Positions 37,498 through 47,053 of a stretch of 64,000 nt of DNA are shown piece after piece. The notes beneath the pieces were generated by a model. That model saw only the letters and a program-made list of their open reading frames with translations, had not been told where the DNA came from and ran no database searches. The first letter of the stretch is position 1, and every line of letters starts with the position of its first letter. This stretch comes from a bacterium (lineage in GTDB: Bacteria > Zixibacteria > MSB-5A5 > CAIYYT01): positions 186,001 to 250,000 of the forward strand of contig JADJGC010000002.1 of assembly GCA_016708315.1 (NCBI GenBank). Direction: 5' to 3'. The position numbers were made by a program, and so were the translations under genes.

Positions 37498-40400
37498 ATG
37501 AAAAAAACGAGATTATTCTATTCCCTGCTGATGTTCCTGACGATGACCACGATGGCGTGGGGCGTCAGCAACGTGACAGGGAAGTGGCATGGCTCGCAGA
37601 CTGCGCTTATCGAGGACACGGATACCTATATAGATGTGAACAATCTCTTAATGTTCGTCTATAACGACGGTAACTTTGCCTACGATAATGCCAACGTGCT
37701 GGGCAAAACTGACGGTCTTTACTTCCCGCAGGGGACGAAGAAGACTGTTATCTATTCCGCCGGTCTTTGGGTCGGCGCCAAAGTCAACAATGACATTCGC
37801 CTCTCGATCGCTGAGTTCTCTTCGGAGTTCACACCCGGTCCGATGGTGGGTGGTACATACGTTCCCGACAACGCAGCATTTCGGGTGTATAAACTAAACA
37901 AAGCTGACACACCCACTTCGAATCCAGATTACTCCGCATGGCCGGTAACCCAAGGTGCACCGGTGGATTCGCTGGGCAACCCGCGCATATTTGGCGATCA
38001 AATGGCTTGGTCTGTGTTTAACGACGCTGACCCGACCAATCACGTCAACGATGCCGCAAGCACGGCCCCGCTTGGACTCGAAGTCCAAATGTCGGCCTTT
38101 GGTTTCGCCCGTGGCGGCGCGCTTGGGAACACTGTGTTCTTCAAGTACGTCATCATCAATAAGGGAACCAACACTCTCGATTCAACCTTTGTTTCGCTTT
38201 GGGCTGACCCGGATCTCGGTGACGCTGCAAGCGATCTCGTCGGTTGCGACACAGTGCTTTCCTTAGGCTACTGCTACAATCAGGGTGCGGATGCTATTTA
38301 CGGATCAGCCCCGCCGGCAGTTGGATTCGATTTCTTCCAGGGACCGATTGTCCCGGGTCTGCCGGAGGACTCGGCTCTGGTTAATGGCGAATACCGTCAC
38401 GGTTTCAAGAACCTGCCGATGGCCTCGTTCAACAAGTACATCAATGGTACTGACCCTGCTAGTCGTGTAGAGACCTACGGCTACATGAAGGGTCTGACCA
38501 AGGATCCGATCTCTGGCGAAATGGTTGACAATGTCAACCCGGTCACGGGACTTGTTACGACCTACGCTGTATCAGGTAACCCGGTCGACCAAACGGGCTG
38601 GATCGATGCCGCCGCGGCTGACCGTCGCTATATGATGTCGGCAGGACCATTTACAATGGCCCCTGGCGATACTCAAGAAGTCGTCGCCGCAGTAATCGTG
38701 GCTCAGGGAACCAATCCTCTTTCTTCAATTTCTGCCTTGAAGGCAGCGGACGTCGCCGCTCAGGCCGTGTTCGATCTCAATTTCGATATTCCGTCGCCTC
38801 CGCCTTCGCCGTCAGTTTTCCTGCGCGGCCTTGATGGTGCGGTCGATATCATTTGGGGTACCGAGCCGGTCGGAAACATCGAAGAGAACGAGAAACTCGC
38901 GCAAGAATTCCATTTTGAAGGCTACAACCTGTATCAAGGTGAGTCGGCTAATGGTCCTTGGACGAAGTTTGCTACTTACGATGTCGACCACGATGATCAG
39001 GATGAACCAGTCTCTCTGATCTATGGCGACGTTGTCGATGCCGCCGCTGGTGGTACCAGAGCATCATTCTCCAGAAAGGCTCAAATTCCGGATTGGTTTA
39101 CAACCAGACCATAACGGCGAGTCAAATCACTGGTGTGCCGCTGAAAAACAACCAGCCGTACTATTTTGCGGTTACAGCCTATTCTTACGACTATCTCAAC
39201 ATTACGCCATTTAACGATCCGGGCGGCAACTTCCTCGGCTACATCACTGAGACCTTGGAAAGTCCGATCGTACCGTATTCAGTCAAACCGTTCACTTTCG
39301 CCGGCTCAGTTTCGCAGGTGGCGACACAGGTTCCGGCCGGAAGCAGCGATGGCGTAACTTATGTCGAGTACATCTATCCGGATCAAGTTACCGGAGATGA
39401 TTACGAAGTCAATTTCAATGATGATTTGACTTGGAATCTTACGAATCTTGCGACTGGCGAGACTATCTTGGACAGCGTCGTGACGCAGGCGGATGACTAC
39501 GGTTATCCGGTTGCCGAAGGCATCCAGGTGCGCGTCGTTGGTCCGGCTCCGGGTGCCAAAGAATATGAATGGGTTGGCGATCGCTGGATTAGTGGTGTTG
39601 ATGCTGGCTTGCCTTTGTTCTTTGGTGCACTTGGTAATGCTGCCGATTTCTTTGGCTCTAATGTCGGTCCATTGGATTACAAAAACGTTGAAATCCGTTG
39701 GAGCTTCACGACGACCCAAAAGGGTCATTTTTACGTCCGAACCGGTACTTCGGTTTGCGGAAGCAGCTATTGCTACAGTGGTTTCTTCGATGTTCCGTTT
39801 ACGGCGTGGGACGTAAGTACCAGCCCGGAACGGCAACTAAACGTGTTGATCGCAGAACAATTCGGCAATGTATGCTTCGACTCAACGTGGCTCCCGTGCG
39901 ATGAAGATGGTGCTGGGCGCGAGTATATCTTCGTCACCAACAGCACATACACGGGTACAGAGGACGCCGGCTATGCATCCCAAAACATGCTTAACGATGC
40001 CGGTGATATGGATGTGTTGTACGCCCTTTGGCCGCGTATCCGTCCTGGACACGTGCCCGCGGATGAACTTGCTGACGGTCAGAAACTGATCATCAGAAAG
40101 AACAATCCGAACAATCCGGGCGTGAAGTACACATTCTCCACGACTAAGCCGGAAGAGGCCACTGGTGAGGATGTTGTCATTGGCAACGACCTCAGCAATG
40201 TGAAGACGGTTCCGAATCCGTACTACGCTTTCTATCCGGAAGAAACCGATCAGTTTGATCGTATCGTCAAGTTCATTAATCTTCCTCCGAACAAGGCGAT
40301 GAAGATCAAGATCTACAATATTGCTGGCGACCTGCTCCGCACCTTGGAGCGTCCGGGCAATACCACGAATCCCGAATTTGAGTGGGATCTGAAAACCGCT

Positions 40401-40517
40401 GCTGGCCTTTGGGTCGCATCCGGTATTTACGTTTGGGTCATCGAAGCCGATGGCTTGGGAACTACGTTCGGCAAAATGGCGATCTTCCCTGAAGTCGAAC
40501 AACTGGATACATTCTAA
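37498..40517 (+). pseudogene. large secreted protein with FlgD-like C-terminal domain, one-base frameshift
   Basis: The ATG at 37498 (AGGAGG upstream) starts a signal peptide (MKKTRLFYSLLMFLTMTTMAWG) and about 530 residues of beta-rich sequence. The first frame drifts near 39060 and stops at 39114. The second frame takes over with IILQKGSNSGLVYNQTIT and runs to 40517. One base is missing between about 39055 and 39063. The C-terminal 95 residues (VKTVPNPYYAFYPEETDQ..., MKIKIYNIAGDLLRTLE, ASGIYVWVIEADG) form a FlgD-like Ig module, as found at the C-terminus of type IX-secreted and other surface proteins. The rest resembles surface proteins seen next to PorV genes. The function is unknown. Reading both frames as one gives roughly 1000 residues. 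Confidence 0.82.
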
Positions 40518-40534
40518 GGAGAGGAGTGAATACG

Positions 40535-41560
40535 ATGAAAAAGCTACTATTACTTTCGTCGGCGCTGGTGGTACTCATGAGCGCGATGCTCCTCGCCGGC
40601 AATGAGATCAAAATCGGAACCGCGGGCGCGCAAGAATTGCGTATCCCGGTTGGTTCCCGTGGATCGGCGCTTGGCGGTGCAATGATCGCCAATTCCTATG
40701 GCGCCGAAGCCTTGTTCTGGAATCCGGCTGGAGCAGCCAATCAGTCAGGTACCGAAGCGATGTTTTCGCATCTCGAGTACTTCGCTGATATGAATCTTGA
40801 ATATGTAGGTATTACTACTGAACTCGAAGGCTTTGGAACGCTCGGTGCGTCTATCAAGGTGTTGTCAATTGGCGACATTCTTAAGACGACCTGGGACGAC
40901 CAGCAGGGTTCAAGCGGTGAAACCTTCAGTCCTACTTTTTCCGTCCTCGGGATAACCTACGCGCGTCAGTTTACTGATCGCGTGTCGTTTGGCGCGACCA
41001 CTTACTTCGTAAATGAGCGCGTTGAGCAGGTTTCTGCCCGTGGCGTAGCGTTCGACTTCGGTTTTACCTACGTCCCGAATTGGCGCGGACTTAAGTTTGG
41101 CGTCGTGGTTAAGCACGTTGGACCTCAGATGAAGTTCACCGGCTCCGGTTTTGACATCAAAGTCATTCCGACGACCAACGATCCGAACTCCGCTAACAAA
41201 ACGGTGCGCACCGAAAGCGAAGGCTTCGACCTTCCGTCTTCGATTCAATTTGGTGTTGCATGGAATGCCCTCCAGAACAATGAGATGAATAATCTCGAGT
41301 TGTCCGGAACCTTCCAGAGCAACAACTTCTCGCAAGACGAATTCAAGGGCGGTGCCGAGTACGGCTACAATGATCTCTTCTTCCTGCGCGGCGGCTTTGT
41401 CGGCTCAAGCCAGGATGAATTCACTTATGGCGCCTCATTCGGCGCTGGCGTGAAGTTCCATTGGGGCGGCTCCGCTGTAAGTCTTGATTACTCGTGGCAG
41501 CAGGTTGATGTCAACGGCTTCGACGATAATCAGTACTTCACCGTGAAATTCGCGTTCTAA
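40535..41560 (+). CDS. PorV/PorQ-family outer-membrane protein
   Basis: The ATG at 40535, with AAGGAGAGGAG ahead of it, gives 341 residues (an in-frame GTG at 40526 is the alternative). A signal peptide (LLLLSSALVVLMSAMLLAG) is followed by the family signature GSRGSALGGAMIANSYGAEALFWNPAGAA, then a FadL-like 14-strand barrel ending in a C-terminal phenylalanine (FTVKFAF). PorV is the outer-membrane shuttle/lipid-interacting part of the type IX secretion system; the broader UPF0164 family occurs widely without it. Here it closes an operon with a receptor and a FlgD-tailed protein, suggesting joint function in surface export or anchoring. Confidence 0.85.
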   Translation: MKKLLLLSSALVVLMSAMLLAGNEIKIGTAGAQELRIPVGSRGSALGGAMIANSYGAEALFWNPAGAANQSGTEAMFSHLEYFADMNLEYVGITTELEGFGTLGASIKVLSIGDILKTTWDDQQGSSGETFSPTFSVLGITYARQFTDRVSFGATTYFVNERVEQVSARGVAFDFGFTYVPNWRGLKFGVVVKHVGPQMKFTGSGFDIKVIPTTNDPNSANKTVRTESEGFDLPSSIQFGVAWNALQNNEMNNLELSGTFQSNNFSQDEFKGGAEYGYNDLFFLRGGFVGSSQDEFTYGASFGAGVKFHWGGSAVSLDYSWQQVDVNGFDDNQYFTVKFAF

Positions 41561-41580
41561 ACGAGTTAGTTCGTTTTTTC

Positions 41581-41613
41581 AAGCCGGCGGAGTTCGCTCC
41601 GCCGGCTTTTTTT
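41581..41613 (+). terminator. intrinsic terminator after the outer-membrane operon
   Basis: AAGCCGGCGGA (41581-41591) and TCCGCCGGCTT (41598-41608) form a perfect eleven-base stem with a six-base loop, followed by a run of T to 41613. It ends the operon of receptor, FlgD-like and PorV-like genes. Confidence 0.92.
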
Positions 41614-41676
41614 GTGACAGCGATTTCACTGCCACTTTTTGTTGAATCTCGCTGTCGAATCTGGCAGATTCCATGT

Positions 41677-42420
41677 GTGGAAAATCTCACAGTCGCCATT
41701 CCAGTCGCTGACATGCGCCAAGACGCCGATCACCGCTCCCAACGTGTGTCACAGGCTCTCTATGGGCATTCAGTAAGGTCAATCGAAGATAACAGCGAGT
41801 TTGTCCGTTGCGAGTCTGCTGATGGCTACAACGGCTGGATTGGGCATTCCTACCTTGTGACAGCGCCTCAGGCCACCAACAACGTCTGCGTGGTCACATC
41901 ACTATTCGCCGTATTTGATCGCACAGACAGCGGAGGTAGACTAACCTTGCCGTACGGAGCACTTATCGTCTCGGCCGGAGGAGAGCTCTTCCACGACCTC
42001 GATGGATCCGAATTCGCGCTTGTATTCGGCCGTGTCAATATTGATGAGCCAATCCCATTGAGCCGTGCAATTGAAGAAGCCCGGTCGCTGCTGTCCGTGC
42101 CATACTTATGGGGCGGATCTTCAACCTTTGGCTATGATTGCTCCGGTTTCACCCAAGCTGTCTATCGTCGCGCCGGGATACGACTTCCAAGAGACAGCAA
42201 AGACCAATCGCAATTCGGCAGGGAAGTCACACTCGATGAATCGCTCGTCGGTGATTTGATTTTCTTTCCCGGTCATGTCGCGATACACTTGGGCGACAAA
42301 GATATTCTCCATGCGTCGCGACTCCGTGGCGTGGTAGCCATCGAATCGCTTGAAGCCGGACATCGACACTTCCGCAGCGATCTCGACGGCAAAATCACCA
42401 CAATCAGGAGAGCGCCCTGA
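41677..42420 (+). CDS. SH3 plus NlpC/P60 cysteine peptidase (YkfC-like)
   Basis: The GTG at 41677 gives 247 residues; an in-frame extension reaches back to 41614 inside the terminator and is unlikely. Two SH3-like regions (about 1-110) are followed by an NlpC/P60 domain with the catalytic cysteine in GYDCSGFTQAVYRRAG, the histidine in PGHVAIHLGD, and RLPRDSKDQ. Such enzymes cleave between D-Glu and meso-diaminopimelate in muropeptides. There is no clear signal peptide, which fits a cytoplasmic peptide-recycling role like B. subtilis YkfC. The stop overlaps the next start (TGATG). Neighbours are homologues of YkfA and YkfB. Confidence 0.88.
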   Translation: MENLTVAIPVADMRQDADHRSQRVSQALYGHSVRSIEDNSEFVRCESADGYNGWIGHSYLVTAPQATNNVCVVTSLFAVFDRTDSGGRLTLPYGALIVSAGGELFHDLDGSEFALVFGRVNIDEPIPLSRAIEEARSLLSVPYLWGGSSTFGYDCSGFTQAVYRRAGIRLPRDSKDQSQFGREVTLDESLVGDLIFFPGHVAIHLGDKDILHASRLRGVVAIESLEAGHRHFRSDLDGKITTIRRAP

Positions 42421-43361
42421 TGCTGCTCGCCAAGCGACTTAATCGCGAAAGCAACCTCAAGATTATCTTTCCCGCCAGCTCACTCAGGAGCGGTAAGGGA
42501 ATGACGCGCTATTACAATCACGGAGTCTCACTTTTGGAAAAGTACTTCCAGCTTGAAGGCTCCCGCCTGATAGATTCCGATGTCAATGGCTTTGCCGGCA
42601 CAGATGATGCACGCGCACAAGAAATCAATGACGCATTTCGAAATCCGAAGATTCACGGCCTCATCGCTGGTCGCGGCGGTTATGGTTCATTGCGCCTGCT
42701 CAATCTCATCGACTTCGATCTGATCAAACAGCATCCCAAGCCGTTGATTGGCTTTTCCGATTTGACAATTCTCCAAACTGCCGTCTATGCCAAGACCGGT
42801 CTCGTGAGCTTCTCCGGACCCATGTTGGCAACAATGGACGCAGCCGGTCGCGACGCGCTATTGCCGTTGCTCTGCTCCGATACTTCAAGCCGCGAGTTGA
42901 TACCCGCCAACAATCGGGAAGATGTGCAGGTGATTAATCCGGGTTCCGCCGAAGGGATTCTTATGGGCGGAAACCTATATTCCTTAGTGCAGTTGTTCGC
43001 TACGGGATTCATGCCGCGATTCGAAAACGTGATTCTCTTCTTCGAGGATGTCAACGAAACGGTCGACCACCTCGACAGCTTCCTTTCGCACCTCAAGCTT
43101 GCTGGACAACTCTACGGCGTTCTTGGTGTCGTGATCGGTGACACGGACTGGCACGAAACTTCACCGCTTACATCGAAAAAGAAGCACGATGCCCTTTTCC
43201 GCGAACGCATCAAGACAATCTTCCGTCGCGAGATCCCGGTCATCACCGGCGTTCGCTATGGACATTGCGACAAGTCAATCACGATTCCCGTAGGCGCCAA
43301 AGCACGCCTTGATACCGAGTCGCGCTCGTTAACCCTCCTGCAGGAGGTCACCGTTGGCTGA
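42420..43361 (+). CDS. LD-carboxypeptidase (peptidase S66, YkfA/LdcA-like)
   Basis: This 313-residue serine peptidase of the S66 family has an N-terminal domain with IIFPASSLRSGKGMTRY, then GRGGYGSLRLL, IGFSDLTILQ and the nucleophile region FSGPMLAT. GNLYSLVQLFATG, FFEDVNETV and VRYGHCDKSITIPVGAKA follow at the end with the catalytic histidine. It removes the terminal D-Ala of tetrapeptides or related bonds during murein recycling. The ATG at 42420 is fused to the preceding stop (TGATG). The motif set and length match LdcA. It overlaps the epimerase gene by eight bases. Confidence 0.9.
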   Translation: MLLAKRLNRESNLKIIFPASSLRSGKGMTRYYNHGVSLLEKYFQLEGSRLIDSDVNGFAGTDDARAQEINDAFRNPKIHGLIAGRGGYGSLRLLNLIDFDLIKQHPKPLIGFSDLTILQTAVYAKTGLVSFSGPMLATMDAAGRDALLPLLCSDTSSRELIPANNREDVQVINPGSAEGILMGGNLYSLVQLFATGFMPRFENVILFFEDVNETVDHLDSFLSHLKLAGQLYGVLGVVIGDTDWHETSPLTSKKKHDALFRERIKTIFRREIPVITGVRYGHCDKSITIPVGAKARLDTESRSLTLLQEVTVG

Positions 43362-44382
43362 CCCGCACATCAAGCTAAAGCTCGTTGAATTGCGCCTCAA
43401 ACACGCCTTCAACCTCTCCAAAGCCAGCGCCGAGCGCAAACAGACGCTGATAGCCCGCTATAAGCGCGGCATCGGTGAAGGTTCATCCTCGATTCACTAC
43501 GGTGCATCATCCGAGGAGTGTCTCAAGCTCGCTGAATTGCGACTGAAAAGATTTCACGACGATTGGAATGTCGTCGCAGTCCGCGAATTCACCGAATCGT
43601 TGCCGCCTTCATTGAACGTCGCCCGTTGCGCCATCGAAATGGCATTGCTCGATCATCTCGCCAAAGAGGTCGAACTCCCGCTCTATACCTATCTGCGCCT
43701 GCCGACACCCAAATCAGTAGCCAGCGCATTCACCATCACTCGCACGAGCGATGACGACATCCGTCGCCAGCTCGAATCGGCATCGGCGTTTCGAAATCTC
43801 AAATTGAAAGTCGGCTTTGACGGCGATCTCAAATTCATCGACTTCGTGCTAAAGTTCGGCGAGAAGCGCCTCTACCTTGATGCCAACGGCGGCTGGGAAC
43901 GTGATACTGCAATTGAACGAATCAAAGCCCTTGCCGGCTATCCTATCGAATTCTTCGAACAACCGCTTTCCGATCCAACGGTTCGCGAACTCGACCGTAT
44001 CAAGACCAAAGTCGAATGTCGCATCTTTCTCGACGAGTCCATCAAAGCGCGCAAGGATATTGAGCGCTATCACAAAGTTGTCGACGGAGTGAATTTGAAA
44101 CTATCCAAATGCGGCGGAATCGGTAGTGTGGTAGCACTGGCCGAACTTGCCCGCGAACACAAACTAAAATTGATGCTGGGCTGCATGATCGAATCCGCCG
44201 TCGGGATTACCGCTGCGCTGCATTTGTCGTCGTTGTTTGACTACTTCGATCTCGACGCGATTATGCTGACCGAAAACGATCCGTACTGGGGCGCCCACTT
44301 TGATGCCGACATGCTGGTACTTCCGGGAGGGATCAGGAATAGGCATCACATCCGAGGAGGCGACATTTGCTTAGGACCATGA
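43354..44382 (+). CDS. dipeptide epimerase (L-Ala-D/L-Glu epimerase-like, YkfB)
   Basis: This 342-residue enolase-superfamily enzyme of the muconate lactonising subgroup has FRNLKLKVGFDGD (KxK acid/base pair), LYLDANGGWE, FFEQPLSD and FLDESIK (three acidic magnesium ligands). NLKLSKCGGIGSVV (second catalytic lysine) follows. It would invert the glutamate of L-Ala-D-Glu so that ordinary dipeptidases can use it. Adjacent NlpC/P60 and LD-carboxypeptidase genes match the B. subtilis ykf order of functions. The start is TTG at 43354, after CAGGAGG. Other substrates of the family cannot be excluded. Confidence 0.9.
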   Translation: MADPHIKLKLVELRLKHAFNLSKASAERKQTLIARYKRGIGEGSSSIHYGASSEECLKLAELRLKRFHDDWNVVAVREFTESLPPSLNVARCAIEMALLDHLAKEVELPLYTYLRLPTPKSVASAFTITRTSDDDIRRQLESASAFRNLKLKVGFDGDLKFIDFVLKFGEKRLYLDANGGWERDTAIERIKALAGYPIEFFEQPLSDPTVRELDRIKTKVECRIFLDESIKARKDIERYHKVVDGVNLKLSKCGGIGSVVALAELAREHKLKLMLGCMIESAVGITAALHLSSLFDYFDLDAIMLTENDPYWGAHFDADMLVLPGGIRNRHHIRGGDICLGP

Positions 44383-46229
44383 TTGCGATATTGACTATTC
44401 TTCTCGCCTGTTCTGTTTCTGCAATGGCACAGGATATACCGAAGATCGAAGTTATCTATCCAACACCGAATCAGCGCATCACTGCTGTTGATTCGACGTT
44501 CATCTTTGGCAATGTCACTCCCGGTTCGGAGTTGACCATCAACAAGACTCCAGTTACGGTGCATCCCAACGGCGCATTTCTGGCGTTTCTTCCGATCAAG
44601 TCAGGCAAATTCGCATTTGCTCTCGAAGCAAAACTCAGAAATCAGAAGACACTTAAGGAAATTCCTCTCGAAGTTCCTGAACCCTACATCGTCCCCGAAT
44701 CGCTCGCTATTGTGAAAGGATACATGTCGCCATCCTCGGATGTCACACTCATGGAGGGCGATCTCTGGTCTACCGGTTTTCGCGGGACACCCGGACTACA
44801 CGGATACTTTTTGGTCTCTACTAAAAAGACGCTGGTGCCAATGACCGAATCCCCACCCGTGCCTCAGAGTTACTGGGCACAAGCAGTGTTTGGGGAAGGC
44901 GACTTTCCCGACTCTCTTCTTGTCAAGGGAAGCTACAACGGCAATTTGCAATTGGACAATACGCACATCGGTGACACTGCCGAAATCACGTACTATCTCT
45001 GCCGCAAACCGCTGCGCCTCTGGGATTCCCGTGACCGCCAATTCCCACGCCAGCTTGATAGCTGCAAATGCACTGTACGAAGAAACGACGCTCGCGTCAC
45101 TGTCTGGCCAAAAAGCAAAGTTGTCGTCGGCGAGCTGACAGACTCGACTCAGACGTTACGCGTTGGTCCTCGCAAGGGTTACTTCTCAGTATTCCAGCCA
45201 CGGGGCTTGCGCGTGAGAGTCACCGGATTTGCAAACAATCATTATCGTGCCCGCCTCGTTGAAAATCAGGATGTCTGGGTTTCCGACAGCAGTATCAGAT
45301 TGCTCCCCGAAGGCTCTCGCATTCCCAGCGGCGAATTTGCACTCATTCGCACACGTCGCGTCGATGACGGCGTGACCATCACGTTCACCCCCGGCGCTCA
45401 ACTGCCGTTTGATGTCGACTACGATCCACTGCGACATCAGCTTGTTCTCGACGTCTTCAATTGCACCTCCTCTATCGATTGGATTCGCTACGACGCCACC
45501 GACAGTATGATCGCGGCTATCGATTTTGAACAACTGCAGGTCGGTGTGGTGCGGCTCAAGATTGATCTCAACGAAACACTATGGGGCTACAACTGCAGTT
45601 ATGACGGCAACCAGTTTATCCTCAAACTCAATCGCCGGCCGCAGCTCTCAAACACGTTGCGTGGTATCAAGATCGTCGTCGATCCCGGCCACTCTCCCGA
45701 TCCCGGCGCAAGCGGTCCGACTGGCTACAAGGAAAAAGATGCCAATCTTGCCATCGCTCTTCAGCTCAAGGAACTACTCGAGAAGGAAGAGGCTACCGTT
45801 TTCATGACCCGCTCCGGCGACACGCCGCTTCCGCTTTACGAGCGGCCCGTGTTGGCGCAAGGCTTCGACGCCGATATCTTCATCTCCATCCACAACAACG
45901 CGGTTCCAGATGGCGTTAATCCACTTGCCAACAATGGCACATCAACATTCTACTACCATCCGCAGTCTCAGGAATTGGCGACATTGGTACATCGTCGCAT
46001 GGTTCCGGCAACTGAACTCAATGACTACGGACTCTATCACGGCAACTTCGCGGTTATTCGACCAACTGAGTATCTCTCGATCTTGGTCGAGTGTGCATTT
46101 ATGATGATTCCCGAACAGGAAATGGCACTACAAACGGAGGAGTTCCGCGGCAAGATCGCCCGCGCGATATGCGATGGCGTCCTTGATTTTGTGGAAAAGG
46201 AAAGTGAACGCTCGCGCGAGAATCGCTAA
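44367..46229 (+). CDS. N-acetylmuramoyl-L-alanine amidase with N-terminal beta-sandwich domains
   Basis: The TTG at 44367, with GGAGG six bases upstream, gives 620 residues; ATG at 44379 is an alternative. A signal peptide (ILTILLACSVSAMAQ) is followed by a putative Ig-like/AMIN-type region over about 400 residues. The C-terminal Amidase_3 catalytic domain (about 430-620) carries zinc ligands in VDPGHSPDPGA, the YKEKDANLAIAL glutamate, and FISIHNNAVPDG, with a final glutamate in SILVECAFM. It cuts the amide bond between MurNAc and the peptide and so feeds free peptides to the recycling enzymes encoded upstream. The gene overlaps the epimerase by 16 bases. It ends convergent with the ABC permease. 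Confidence 0.92.
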   Translation: MLRTMIAILTILLACSVSAMAQDIPKIEVIYPTPNQRITAVDSTFIFGNVTPGSELTINKTPVTVHPNGAFLAFLPIKSGKFAFALEAKLRNQKTLKEIPLEVPEPYIVPESLAIVKGYMSPSSDVTLMEGDLWSTGFRGTPGLHGYFLVSTKKTLVPMTESPPVPQSYWAQAVFGEGDFPDSLLVKGSYNGNLQLDNTHIGDTAEITYYLCRKPLRLWDSRDRQFPRQLDSCKCTVRRNDARVTVWPKSKVVVGELTDSTQTLRVGPRKGYFSVFQPRGLRVRVTGFANNHYRARLVENQDVWVSDSSIRLLPEGSRIPSGEFALIRTRRVDDGVTITFTPGAQLPFDVDYDPLRHQLVLDVFNCTSSIDWIRYDATDSMIAAIDFEQLQVGVVRLKIDLNETLWGYNCSYDGNQFILKLNRRPQLSNTLRGIKIVVDPGHSPDPGASGPTGYKEKDANLAIALQLKELLEKEEATVFMTRSGDTPLPLYERPVLAQGFDADIFISIHNNAVPDGVNPLANNGTSTFYYHPQSQELATLVHRRMVPATELNDYGLYHGNFAVIRPTEYLSILVECAFMMIPEQEMALQTEEFRGKIARAICDGVLDFVEKESERSRENR

Positions 46230-47053
46230 CCTTTTAGCGCTCCAGAAATAATCCCCTCGGTAATCCGGCGTGAAAATACGATAAACAAAATCGTTGTCGG
46301 CAAAGCTGATATCATCGAAGCCGCAAACAACTGCGGTATGTTGATACTCTGGTACCCCTGCAATAATGCCAACGCCACCGGTAGCGTTCGCATCGATTCG
46401 GATGAAGTCAAGATAAACGGGTAGATAAACGAATTCCAATTGACGAGAAACACCTGCACACTCAGCACTGCTAACGCCGGTTTGCAAAGCGGCATCACGA
46501 TCTTCCAGACAATTGTCCACTCGCTTGCGCCTTCGAGACGCGCGGATTCTTCCATGTCGGCAGGCAGCGTCGAAATGTATTGCCGCATCAGGAACACTCC
46601 GAGTGGTGTCACCAGGAATGGCAATATCAATGCAAGATATGAATCAAAAATACCAAGCCAATTCGTCAGCAGATACATCGGTATTATCACGACATGAGTC
46701 GGTATCATCAACACCATCACGACGCTCAACATCACCAGATTCTTGCCCTTGAATCTGCGCCGCGCCAGCACATAACCGCAGAGAGTGCAGAACAGCACAT
46801 TGCCCAGCGTCACTATCAATGCTACGATAATGGAATTGATCAACGGTCGGTACAACCCGGCTTGCGTAAACAGACTGCTGTAGTTTGCCAGCGTGAAACT
46901 GTAGTTTGCAAGGTCCAGAGTCCCGGCAAGATTGAAATTCTTTGCCAGTGAGCCAAGCAAAAGATAAACAAACGGCGCCAAGAAAACACCGGCAATACCG
47001 ACTGCCACAGCGAGTCGTAGTATCCGCGCCTTGGATTGCGAACGTGCTATCAT
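46226..47053 (-). CDS. carbohydrate ABC transporter permease, MalG type
   Basis: This 275-residue membrane protein has six hydrophobic segments and the EAA loop EGASEWTIVWKIVMPLCKPAL that docks the ATPase. It belongs to the CUT1 sugar-uptake family. The ATG at 47053 shares bases with the stop of the upstream permease (ATGA); an earlier in-frame ATG at 47089 lies inside that gene. The tail (GIISGALKG) is the usual end of MalG-like proteins. Its stop overlaps the amidase stop on the other strand by a few bases. Confidence 0.93.
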   Translation of the reverse strand: MIARSQSKARILRLAVAVGIAGVFLAPFVYLLLGSLAKNFNLAGTLDLANYSFTLANYSSLFTQAGLYRPLINSIIVALIVTLGNVLFCTLCGYVLARRRFKGKNLVMLSVVMVLMIPTHVVIIPMYLLTNWLGIFDSYLALILPFLVTPLGVFLMRQYISTLPADMEESARLEGASEWTIVWKIVMPLCKPALAVLSVQVFLVNWNSFIYPFILTSSESMRTLPVALALLQGYQSINIPQLFAASMISALPTTILFIVFSRRITEGIISGALKG

